Positions 25,279 to 33,700 of a DNA stretch of 64,000 nucleotides are shown here, in pieces. The translations under genes were made by a program, and so were the position numbers. Within the stretch, counting starts at the first letter, position 1, and the number at the start of each line of letters is the position of its first letter. The notes beneath the pieces are model-generated. The model saw nothing but the letters and a program-made list of their open reading frames with translations, did not search any database and was not told the origin of the DNA. This DNA comes from Pseudomonas sp. IB20. Its GTDB lineage: Bacteria; Pseudomonadota; Gammaproteobacteria; Pseudomonadales; Pseudomonadaceae. The stretch is taken from assembly GCF_009707325.1 (NCBI RefSeq), contig NZ_CP046103.1:3904302-3968301 (forward strand), read 5' to 3'.

Positions 25279-25364
25279 TGGGGGAGCTGGCTTGCCTGCG
25301 ATGCAGACGACTCGGTCTTTCAACTGGACCGAGGTGATGCCATCGCAGGCACGCCAGCTCCCAC
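25279..25364. repeat. REP pair between astD and astB
   Basis: GGGAGCTGGCTTGCCTGCGAT and its inverted copy flank a 24-base centre (GACTCGGTC...GACCGAGG also pairs). This is a full BIME-like hairpin inside the catabolic operon and could affect mRNA stability between the genes. Confidence 0.88.
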
Positions 25365-25382
25365 ATTAGATCAGTGTCACCT

Positions 25383-26849
25383 TCACTTCAGCGTTATACC
25401 TGGGGTCAGCGTTGCTGGGACCACCAAGCTCGGGGTCTCAAGCGAGGCCACCGGGTACGCGCAATAATCCGCCGCGTAATAAGCACTGGCGCGGTGGTTG
25501 CCCGAGGCCCCTACCCCACCGAACGGCGCAGTACTGGCGGCGCCGGTCAGTTGTTTGTTCCAATTGACGATCCCGGCGCGGCTTTCCAGCCAGAACTGCT
25601 GGTAGCGCGATTCGGAATCGGACAACAAACCCGCGGCCAAACCGTACTGGGTGTTGTTGGCCTCAGCGATGGCCGCAGCAAAGTCAGCGTAGCGGATGAC
25701 CTGCAACAGCGGGCCGAACAGCTCTTCATCTTCGCGCTCGGTCACGCCGGTCACATCGATAATGCCTGGGGTCAGCAACGCGGCCTGATCCTGGGGCTGG
25801 GTCATTTCCAGCAGCGCCACGGCGCCATTGGCCAACATCAATTGCTGGGCGTCCATCAAGGCTTTCGCCGCACCGAGGGAAATCACCGAGCCCATGAACG
25901 GCGCCGGCTGCTGGTCGAACGCACCGACTGCAATCGTCGCGCTCACCGCCACCAGGCGCGCCAGCAACGCATCGCCCCAGGCGCCTTCCGGCACCAGCAA
26001 GCGACGCGCACAGGTGCAACGCTGGCCGGCAGAAATGAACGCTGACTGGATGATGGTGTAGACCGCCGCATCCACGTCGGCCACTTCGTCGACCACCAGT
26101 GGGTTGTTGCCGCCCATTTCCAGCGCAAGGATCTTGTCCGGGCGCCCGGAGAATTGTTGGTGCAAGTGATTGCCGGTGCGGCTGGAACCAGTAAAGAACA
26201 ACCCGTCGATACCTGGGTTGGCCGCCAGGGCGATACCGGTTTCGCGCGCGCCTTGCAGCAGGTTCAACACGCCCGCCGGCAAACCGGCTTCGATCCAGCA
26301 CTGCACGGTCAGCTCGGCGACTTTAGGGGTCAGCTCGCTCGGCTTGAACAGCACGGTATTGCCCGCCAGCAACGCCGGGACGATATGCCCGTTCGGCAAG
26401 TGGCCCGGGAAGTTGTAAGGGCCGAACACCGCCACCACACCGTGGGGCTTGTGGCGCAACACGGCAGTGGCGTCGCCCAGCGGGCCGCTCTTCTCGCCGG
26501 TACGTTCGCGGTAGCTTTGCACCGAGATCGCGATCTTGTTGGCCATGCTGGTGACTTCGGTGGCCGACTCCCACAGCGGCTTGCCGGTTTCTTCACCGAT
26601 GCAGCGGGCGATTTCATCGGCGCGGCTTTTCAGCGTGGCGGCGAAGGTTTCCAGCACGCTGATGCGCTCTTCCAGCGGGCGCCGGGCCCAGCCGGGGAAC
26701 GCTTGGCGCGCGGCCTGCACCGCCGACTCGACCTGTTCGGCAGTGGCGCCATTGCCGGCCCACAGCACGTGCTGGGTGACGGGGTTGCGCGATTCAAACA
26801 GTTCACCCTGGCCAGCCAGCCAGCTACCTGCGATATACAGCGAATTCAT
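25383..26849 (-). CDS. astD: Succinylglutamate semialdehyde dehydrogenase AstD
   Basis: Oxidises succinylglutamate semialdehyde to succinylglutamate with NAD+. 488 residues of the aldehyde dehydrogenase superfamily: FGPYNFPGHLPNGHIVPALLAGNTVLFKPSE near residue 150, LALEMGGNNPLVV with the general-base Glu, and SAGQRCTCARRLLVPE with the catalytic Cys. The ATG overlaps the stop of aruG by one base (TAATG), showing translational coupling. Confidence 0.96.
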   Translation of the reverse strand: MNSLYIAGSWLAGQGELFESRNPVTQHVLWAGNGATAEQVESAVQAARQAFPGWARRPLEERISVLETFAATLKSRADEIARCIGEETGKPLWESATEVTSMANKIAISVQSYRERTGEKSGPLGDATAVLRHKPHGVVAVFGPYNFPGHLPNGHIVPALLAGNTVLFKPSELTPKVAELTVQCWIEAGLPAGVLNLLQGARETGIALAANPGIDGLFFTGSSRTGNHLHQQFSGRPDKILALEMGGNNPLVVDEVADVDAAVYTIIQSAFISAGQRCTCARRLLVPEGAWGDALLARLVAVSATIAVGAFDQQPAPFMGSVISLGAAKALMDAQQLMLANGAVALLEMTQPQDQAALLTPGIIDVTGVTEREDEELFGPLLQVIRYADFAAAIAEANNTQYGLAAGLLSDSESRYQQFWLESRAGIVNWNKQLTGAASTAPFGGVGASGNHRASAYYAADYCAYPVASLETPSLVVPATLTPGITLK

Positions 26850-27874
26850 TATTTCGACTCCCGAGCAGCAGACAACGCAACAGCACGCACTTGATCACCC
26901 ACCACCAGTTGCAGGCGTTTGGCGGTCTGCTGATCGACCACCAAGGTGCCTGCCGCCAGCCGGGCCGGAGCGGCCGTGATGCGGCACTCCTCGCGCTTGC
27001 GGTTATGAATCAGGAACGGCGTGGCGTCGTCCCCCGGCGTGCCGATGGCCAACACCAGCGACTGGCTGTCGCGCACCGCACGGATTTTACTGGTCTCACA
27101 CTCCACCGCCGGGCCAGCGTCGAAAATATCGACATAGCCCTGGTAGCTGAACCCTTCGCTCTTGAGCATGCTCAGCGCCGGCTCGGTATCCGGGTGCACC
27201 TTGCCGATCACATTGCGCGCGTCCTCAGACAGGAAGCAGCTGTACAGCGGAAACTTGGGCATCAGCTCGGCGATAAAGGCCTTGTTGCCCACACCGGTGA
27301 GGTAGTCGGCCTGGCTGAATTCCATCTTGAAGAAGTGCCGGCCCAGGCTTTCCCAGAACGGCGAACGCCCGGCCTCGTTGGACACGCCGCGCATCTCGGC
27401 AATGATCTTGTTGCCGAACAGCTGCGGGAATTCCGCGATAAACAACATGCGCGCCTTGGCCAGCATGCGGCCATTGAGGCCGTTGCGGTAATCGGCGTGC
27501 AGGAACAGCGAGCACAGCTCGGAATTACCGGTGAGGTCGTTGGCCAAAAACAGCGTCGGAATCTCGCGGTAGATATTCAGCTCCTGGGAGGCGCTGACGG
27601 TCAGCCCGACCCGGAAGTTGTACCAAGGCTCGCGCAGGCCGACGGCACCGGCAATGGCAGAAATACCCACCACACGGCCTTCGTCGTTTTCCAGCACGAA
27701 CAGGTAGTCGGCATCGCCGCGCCCGGCTTCGCCGCGAAAGGTTTTCTCGGCCCAGCCCACTCGGTGGGTCAGGCGCTCTTCGTTGGCCGGCAAGGTGGTG
27801 AGGCCGGTGCCGGTGCTGCGCGCCAGATCAATCAGGGCCGGTAAATCGCTGCTGCGTACGGGACGAACGATCAT
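26849..27874 (-). CDS. aruG: Arginine N-succinyltransferase, beta subunit
   Basis: One of two paralogous subunits of the enzyme that adds succinyl from succinyl-CoA to arginine (first AST step). 341 residues, AstA family: MIVRPVRSSDLPALIDLARSTGTGLTTLPANEERL, YRNGLNGRMLAKARMLFIAEFPQLFG, GRSPFWESLGRHFFKMEFSQADYLTG. It is clearly homologous to aruF next to it. It overlaps astD by one base. Confidence 0.94.
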   Translation of the reverse strand: MIVRPVRSSDLPALIDLARSTGTGLTTLPANEERLTHRVGWAEKTFRGEAGRGDADYLFVLENDEGRVVGISAIAGAVGLREPWYNFRVGLTVSASQELNIYREIPTLFLANDLTGNSELCSLFLHADYRNGLNGRMLAKARMLFIAEFPQLFGNKIIAEMRGVSNEAGRSPFWESLGRHFFKMEFSQADYLTGVGNKAFIAELMPKFPLYSCFLSEDARNVIGKVHPDTEPALSMLKSEGFSYQGYVDIFDAGPAVECETSKIRAVRDSQSLVLAIGTPGDDATPFLIHNRKREECRITAAPARLAAGTLVVDQQTAKRLQLVVGDQVRAVALSAARESK

Positions 27875-27922
27875 GCTATCTCCTCAAACGGGCCGCTTTG
27901 CAGCCACCCGCGAAACTCTTTT

Positions 27923-28942
27923 TTAAACAGCAACCAGGCGCACACTGGCACCTTCGCCAACACCCAGGGCTTCGGCCGTTTCCAGGTCCAACGTCACCGG
28001 TTTGCCGGGTGCGTAGTCCAGGTCCAGCATCACCGCGCGGTAATCCTGCAACTGCGCATTGCTCACCAGGTACTGACGGCCGGCCCCCTTGACCATCTCG
28101 CCGATCTTCACCGGCACCACGCGGCTCTGGGCAATCGAGCGAATGCCCGAGACCCGTGCATGCAGCGTTGGGCCGCCGTCGAAGATGTCGATGTAATGAT
28201 CAGTTTCAAAACCTTCACGCATCAGGATGTCGAAGGTGATCTGCGCACGCGGGTGCACCTGGCCCATGGCTTCCTGGGCTTCGTCCGGCAGCAGCGGCAC
28301 GTAGATCGGGTAATGCGGCATCAGTTCGGCGAGGAACGTGCGGCTTTTCAGCCCGCACAGCCGTTCGGCGGCGGCGTAGTTGAGGTCGAAGAAATTGCGG
28401 CCGATGGCGTCCCAGAACGGCGAATCACCGTTCTCGTCGCTGTAGCCAACAATCTCGGTCACCACCGAGTCGGCAAAGCGCTCGGGGTGGCTGGCGACGA
28501 ACAACAGGCGGCCACGGGAGTTGAGTTCCGACCACGGCGAACCGACCAGCGCAGGCTCCACATAGAAGCTGGTGAGCAGGCTGTTGCCGGTGAGGTCGTG
28601 GCACTGGGAAAGCACGTGGATCTTGTTGTGGATCTTCAGCTCGCGGGAGGCGTGCACGAAGGTTTCGTTACGAAAGCTGTAGAACGGCTCCGAGTAACCG
28701 GCCGAGGCCACAATGGCCGAGCAGCCGACGAGCTTGCCGGTTGAGGTGTCTTCGAGCACGAAGAAATAACTTTCTTCACCGTTGAAACTGACCTCGGCCG
28801 CGAAGGACGCTTCGCTGGCGGAGATCTTGTCGCTTAGGCGTTCCACATCATCCGGCAAGGAGGTGACACCAATCGGGCTGTCCGCAGCCAGACGCTGTAC
28901 CTCGCCCAGATCAGCCATTTGCGCGGGGCGCATCACCAGCAT
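27923..28942 (-). CDS. aruF: Arginine N-succinyltransferase, alpha subunit
   Basis: Partner of AruG; Pseudomonas uses a heteromeric enzyme that also acts on ornithine. The start at 28942 (MLVMRPAQMADLGEVQRLAADSPIGVTSLPDDVERL) has GGAG upstream and gives 339 residues; the frame runs 25 codons further up into the spacer. GDSPFWDAIGRNFFDLNYAAAERLCGLKSR and the C-terminal domain DYAPGKPVTLDLETAEALGV match the family. It is second in the operon, 257 bases after aruC. Confidence 0.94.
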   Translation of the reverse strand: MLVMRPAQMADLGEVQRLAADSPIGVTSLPDDVERLSDKISASEASFAAEVSFNGEESYFFVLEDTSTGKLVGCSAIVASAGYSEPFYSFRNETFVHASRELKIHNKIHVLSQCHDLTGNSLLTSFYVEPALVGSPWSELNSRGRLLFVASHPERFADSVVTEIVGYSDENGDSPFWDAIGRNFFDLNYAAAERLCGLKSRTFLAELMPHYPIYVPLLPDEAQEAMGQVHPRAQITFDILMREGFETDHYIDIFDGGPTLHARVSGIRSIAQSRVVPVKIGEMVKGAGRQYLVSNAQLQDYRAVMLDLDYAPGKPVTLDLETAEALGVGEGASVRLVAV

Positions 28943-29016
28943 GGTGTCACTCCTTAACTCGAAAAACTCACAGAGGGAAAAATGCCGGACACAGGATCTG
29001 GGCTCACACAGATCCA

Positions 29017-29136
29017 ATGTGGGGAGTCTTTTGTGGGCGCTGGCTTGCCTGCGATAGCATCAACTCGGTTTAACAAATGCACCGAGTTGTCTGCATCGCA
29101 GGCAAGCCAGCTTCCACAGAAATTGGCGCCCACATT
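29017..29136. repeat. REP pair between aruC and aruF
   Basis: The arms GCTGGCTTGCCTGCGAT and ATCGCAGGCAAGCCAGC face each other over a stem (CAACTCGGT with ACCGAGTTG), with extra outer GTGGG/CCCAC pieces on each side. It fills most of the 257-base gap in the operon. Confidence 0.88.
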
Positions 29137-29199
29137 TGATTCGGTCCGGCATATAGAATTTTTGCTCGACGCCCGATCACTCAGGCGCCGAACGGTCAA

Positions 29200-30420
29200 T
29201 CAGGCTTGCGTCAACGTCTTCACAGCACGTTCAAAACGGTCCAGGCCTTCCTGAATGTCCGCCTCTTCCACCACCAGGCTCGGGGCGAAACGCACCACGT
29301 CGGGGCCGGCTTGCAGGATCATCAGGTTTTCTTTCTCGGCCGCGTTGAACACGTCCTTGGCCTTGCCTTTGAACGCATCGCTGAGCACGCAACCAATCAG
29401 CAGGCCCATGCCGCGCACTTGGGTGAAGATGCCGTACTTCTCGCCGATCTGTTCCAGGCGCGCCTTGAACAGGTCGTGCTTGGCATTCACGCCGGCCAGC
29501 ACTTCTGGGGTATTGATCACGTCGATCACCGCTTCTGCCACCGCGCACGCGAGCGGGTTACCGCCGTAGGTGGTGCCGTGGGTGCCGACCACCAAGTGCT
29601 TGGCCAGGTCTTCACGGGTGAGCATGGCGGCAATCGGGAAACCGCCGCCCAGGCTCTTGGCGCTGGTGAGGATGTCCGGCACCACGCCGTAGTGCTGGTA
29701 AGCGAACAGGTGGCCGCTGCGGCCCATGCCGGTTTGCACTTCGTCGAACACCAACAGCGCGTTGTTGGCGTCGCACAGCTCGCGGGCACCTTGCAGGTAA
29801 GCCAGCTCGGCCGGCAGCACGCCGCCTTCGCCCTGAATCGGTTCCAGCACCACGGCGCAGGTCTTGTCAGACACGGCGGCTTTCAGCGCGTCCAGGTCGT
29901 TGTAAGGAACGTGCGTAATGCCGGTGATTTTAGGCCCGAAACCGTCGGAGTACTTCGACTGGCCACCGACGTTGACGGTGAACAGGGTACGACCGTGGAA
30001 ACTGTTCAGCGCGGCGATGATCTCGTACTTCTCAGTACCGAAACGGTCGAACGCCACACGACGAGCCAGCTTGAACGCGGCCTCGTTGGCTTCGGCGCCG
30101 GAGTTGCAGAAGAACACGCGCTCGGCAAAGGTGGCGTCGATCAGCTTATGTGCCAGGCGCAGGGCCGGCTCATTGGTGAAGACGTTGGAAACGTGCCACA
30201 GCTTGTTGGCCTGCTCGGTCAGCGCACCGACCAGCGCCGGGTGCGCGTGGCCCAATACGTTAACCGCGATGCCGCCGGCAAAGTCGATCAGCTCGCGGCC
30301 GGCCTGGTCCCAGACGCGCGAACCTGCGCCACGCACGGGGATAAAGGCGGCAGGTGCATAGTTGGGAACCATGACCTGGTCGAAATCGGCACGTTGCACC
30401 GGGGCTTGCTCAACGGACAT
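29200..30420 (-). CDS. aruC: Succinylornithine/acetylornithine transaminase AruC (AstC)
   Basis: PLP aminotransferase of the third AST step, also usable as ArgD in arginine synthesis. 406 residues: FIPVRGAGSRVWDQAGRELIDFAGGIAVNVLGHAHPALV, FFCNSGAEANEAAFKLAR, LLVFDEVQTGMGRSGHLFAYQHYGV and DILTSAKSLGGGFPIAAML with the PLP lysine. First gene of the catabolic operon. The 305 bases upstream carry two matches to the Pseudomonas ArgR box, and arginine induction through ArgR is known for this gene. Confidence 0.95.
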   Translation of the reverse strand: MSVEQAPVQRADFDQVMVPNYAPAAFIPVRGAGSRVWDQAGRELIDFAGGIAVNVLGHAHPALVGALTEQANKLWHVSNVFTNEPALRLAHKLIDATFAERVFFCNSGAEANEAAFKLARRVAFDRFGTEKYEIIAALNSFHGRTLFTVNVGGQSKYSDGFGPKITGITHVPYNDLDALKAAVSDKTCAVVLEPIQGEGGVLPAELAYLQGARELCDANNALLVFDEVQTGMGRSGHLFAYQHYGVVPDILTSAKSLGGGFPIAAMLTREDLAKHLVVGTHGTTYGGNPLACAVAEAVIDVINTPEVLAGVNAKHDLFKARLEQIGEKYGIFTQVRGMGLLIGCVLSDAFKGKAKDVFNAAEKENLMILQAGPDVVRFAPSLVVEEADIQEGLDRFERAVKTLTQA

Positions 30421-30498
30421 CGGAGTCTCCTGAAGAGGAACGCCTGCCTGGAACTGGCGGGCGATGCAGGGATTGTAAGGACAGTTTTCAGCGCCACC

Positions 30499-30515
30499 TT
30501 GTCGCCAAGCGACAA
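30499..30515. promoter_or_regulatory. ArgR box, site A (palindromic)
   Basis: TTGTCGCCAAGCGACAA is a near-perfect palindrome that satisfies the Pseudomonas ArgR half-site TGTCGC-N8-AA on both strands. It is 79 bases upstream of the aruC ATG. Confidence 0.65.
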
Positions 30516-30549
30516 CTTCTTATAGCGCCAACCCCGGTTTTACGCGGGT

Positions 30550-30565
30550 TTACGGCAATGCGACA
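30550..30565 (-). promoter_or_regulatory. ArgR box, site B
   Basis: On the minus strand TGTCGC, eight bases, then AA (TGTCGCATTGCCGTAA) fits the ArgR half-site. It lies between aruC and the toxin-like gene and could affect either. Confidence 0.55.
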
Positions 30566-30725
30566 TATTGCGTCGCAATGGCGCAGTGTAAACCAGCGGC
30601 GGATGTTTCGGCACAACGCGCCGGGATCAGATCAACCCCTGTCGATTGCGATAAACCTGTAGCGCCCCGAAAGGGTCGTGCGCCGATTAACTGGAGCCCT
30701 TTCATCACGCTCAAGGATTGGCACC

Positions 30726-33700
30726 ATGCCCGACGCTACTGAACAAACGCTGCAAGCCGCGCCCCCGAACCAGCCCGACAACCACTACGCCCCGCTGAAA
30801 AACGCGCTACCGCGCTGGCTCGGCGAAACCTCCCTGCGCCGCCGCCAAGCCTTGGGCAACAGTGTTGTGCGCCTGCCTCAATCGGTGCGCAGCGCCAGCC
30901 CCGACAACCTGGGCGAACTCAAGCGCTTGGCCACCGCCCACTGGAGCGCCCAAAACACCGTCGAACACGCCCTGGCCAACGTGCTCAATGCCCAAGACTT
31001 TGCCGAACCGATCCTCACCCTGGCCCTCAAGACGCAGTTCGGCCTGGACCTGGACGTCAAAAATACCTTCTTGCGCCTCTATGTCCCGCAAACACTGCCT
31101 GGTCTGCCGATCCACTCGGGAGCCGCGCGCACCTGGACCGTGTCACTGCTGGAGGCCGTGCTGCACAACTTTGAAGCCAAGGAAACCCAGGCAGACGCCT
31201 ATGAAGCGGTGTCGACCTTCATCACCCGCCCCGACGCCAGGGGCCACTTCGACACCTTGCCAGCCATCAAAAAGGGGCTGTCGATCCACGCCTTTACCCA
31301 GCTGTGCCGCGACCTCGACATCGGCGCGCTGTATGCGAGCTACCTGCGAGAGCAACTGGGCTTGAACGAACCGGTCGCCGAAGCCGCCTTGCGCCTGAAG
31401 GTTGAGAACAGCCACAAGGCCGAGCTGCAAGCCGCACTGCACTGGGCCTTGATCACCGGCGACATCCAGCTGGACTATTTTCGCTTGATCCAAGGCCTGC
31501 TCGACGGCCTGGCCGGCATGCGCCTCGACGGCCAGGCACTGCGCTATCACGACCTGAGCCTGATGGGCGCCGACCTGCCCGGCATCATCGTGTTTGCGCC
31601 TGACCTTGAGACCAGCCGTTCGGCGGCGCGGGTGGTCGCCTATGTGCCCGGCGACCCCAAGCACCCGATCAAGGAATATGCCTCCTCCCAGGCGATGCAA
31701 AAAGAGCTGGTGCGCCAGTTGCGCGATGAAGGCTACCAACGGTTTTTCAGCCGGTTTGTCGCCCATGACCAACGCGGGCATTTTTTCGCCAACCTGGGCC
31801 AACTGCTGGCCAAAGTCACCTGGCACCCCCATGTACACGGCAGCAGCTTGCCGACCTGGTATGAAGCGCCCACAGACAACCCACGCGTGCGCTTTGTCGC
31901 CACACCCCGCAGCGGCGGGCTGGAGCGACATCAATACCAGCGCACACTCAATCAGATCCTCAACGACGGCCGCACCACCGCCGTCGCCACGGCAACCGTG
32001 GACCGCAATGCCCGTTGGGTACTCTGGGATTCATTCGTCAACGTCGCCTCCTCAATCCTGCAAGCCGCTGCCTTGATCATTGCGCCCTTCGTGCCGTTTG
32101 CCGGCGAATTGATGCTCGGCTATATGGCCTACCAATTGCTGGATGAGGTGTTCGAAGGGATCATCGACTGGAGCGAAGGCGTGCACAGTGAGGCCGTCGG
32201 GCACCTGCTGGGGGCGGTCGACGCCTTGGTGCAACTGGGTGGTTTCGCCGTGGGCGGTACGATTGCCATCGCCGAGTTTCGCAAGGTCCTGCCCCAGAGC
32301 GTCATCGACTTCATCGACCGCTTCAAGCCGGTAAAACTCGCCAACGGCCGCACCCTCTACTGGAAACCCGACCTCAGCGCTTACGAACAACCGATCAGCG
32401 TGCCGCAGGGCAGCTACCGCGACCCATCGGGGCTGTTCCAACACCCGCGCGCAAACCTGCTGAAACTGGACAACAAGGTCTACAACGTGGAAACAGACCC
32501 CGCGTCCAACACCCAGCGCATCGCGCATCCTTCGCGCCCTCACGCCTACCGCCCGCACGTGCGTCACAACGGCCATGGCGCCTGGCACACGGAGCTGGAA
32601 CAACCGCTGCAATGGGGCCGACAAACCCTTTTGCGGCGCTTGGGGCACAGCGTGGAAGGCATCAGCGAGGCTGACCAGACGGTGGCGCTGAACATCAGCG
32701 GTGTCGACGAAGCGGCGCTACGCAAGATGCACGTCAACAGTGAAAAGCCCCCGGCCCTGCTGATTGATACCCTGGACCGCTTGCGCGTCGACCGCGCGCT
32801 TCAAACCCAGATCGACCAGCTCAACAGCGATGACCCGCAGGTGTACGGCAAGGTCGACCCACAGGCCAACCTGCAGTTATTGACCGGCCAGGGCTATTGG
32901 CCGCAAACCCGCAGCTTGCAATTTATCGACGCCCAAGGGCAAACCGCCTGGACGTTTGGCGACAACCAACTGCCCTCCATCCGGATCCTCGAAAGCCATT
33001 TGAACAATGGCGATCTGCTCAAGGCGATACTCACCCAACTGCCCCCGCAAGATGCCGCTCAAGCGTTTGGCGCAGACGTGGGTGATTCGCGCCTGAGCCT
33101 GGACACACGCGCCACCCACTTGCGAAAAAAACTTGCGGCGATTGCCCAAGAAAAGCGCATGTCGTTGTTCGAATCACACTACGCGCCCCTGCAAGCCACC
33201 CGTAATCCAAGGGCACAGCGCCTGATGGATGCCGCCCCTGGGCTGCCGGCCAGCGTCGCGGAAAAACTGCTGGACCACGCCACAGCCGAGGAGCTGGCAG
33301 AACTGGACAACCAACGCACGCCCCAACGCCTGAACCAGTCGGCACGCGATGCGTGGGCCGAAGTACGCGTTTGCCGCGCCTACGAAGGCTTGCACTTTGG
33401 CGCGGCCACCTGGGACACCGAGCGCCTGGCCCTGCATTCGCTGCCCCAACTGCCGGGATGGCCTGCGCAGGTGCGCCTTCAGGTCAGGGACTATTCGGCC
33501 AACGGCCTGCTGCGCGATCAGGTCGGCACTGCCCAGGCGCCGATCGTGCGCACGTTGGTACGCAGCGAAACCGGCGAATACACATGGCCTGACGACAACG
33601 GCGCACTCACCAAGCCCACCGATCTTTACTCGGCGATCCTCGGCGCACTGCCCGAGGCGCAACGCCAAACCCTTCAACTGGGCATTGATCAAGGCGTACG

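Noticed and set aside
29206..30525. 439-codon plus-strand frame
   Set aside because: Antisense to aruC.
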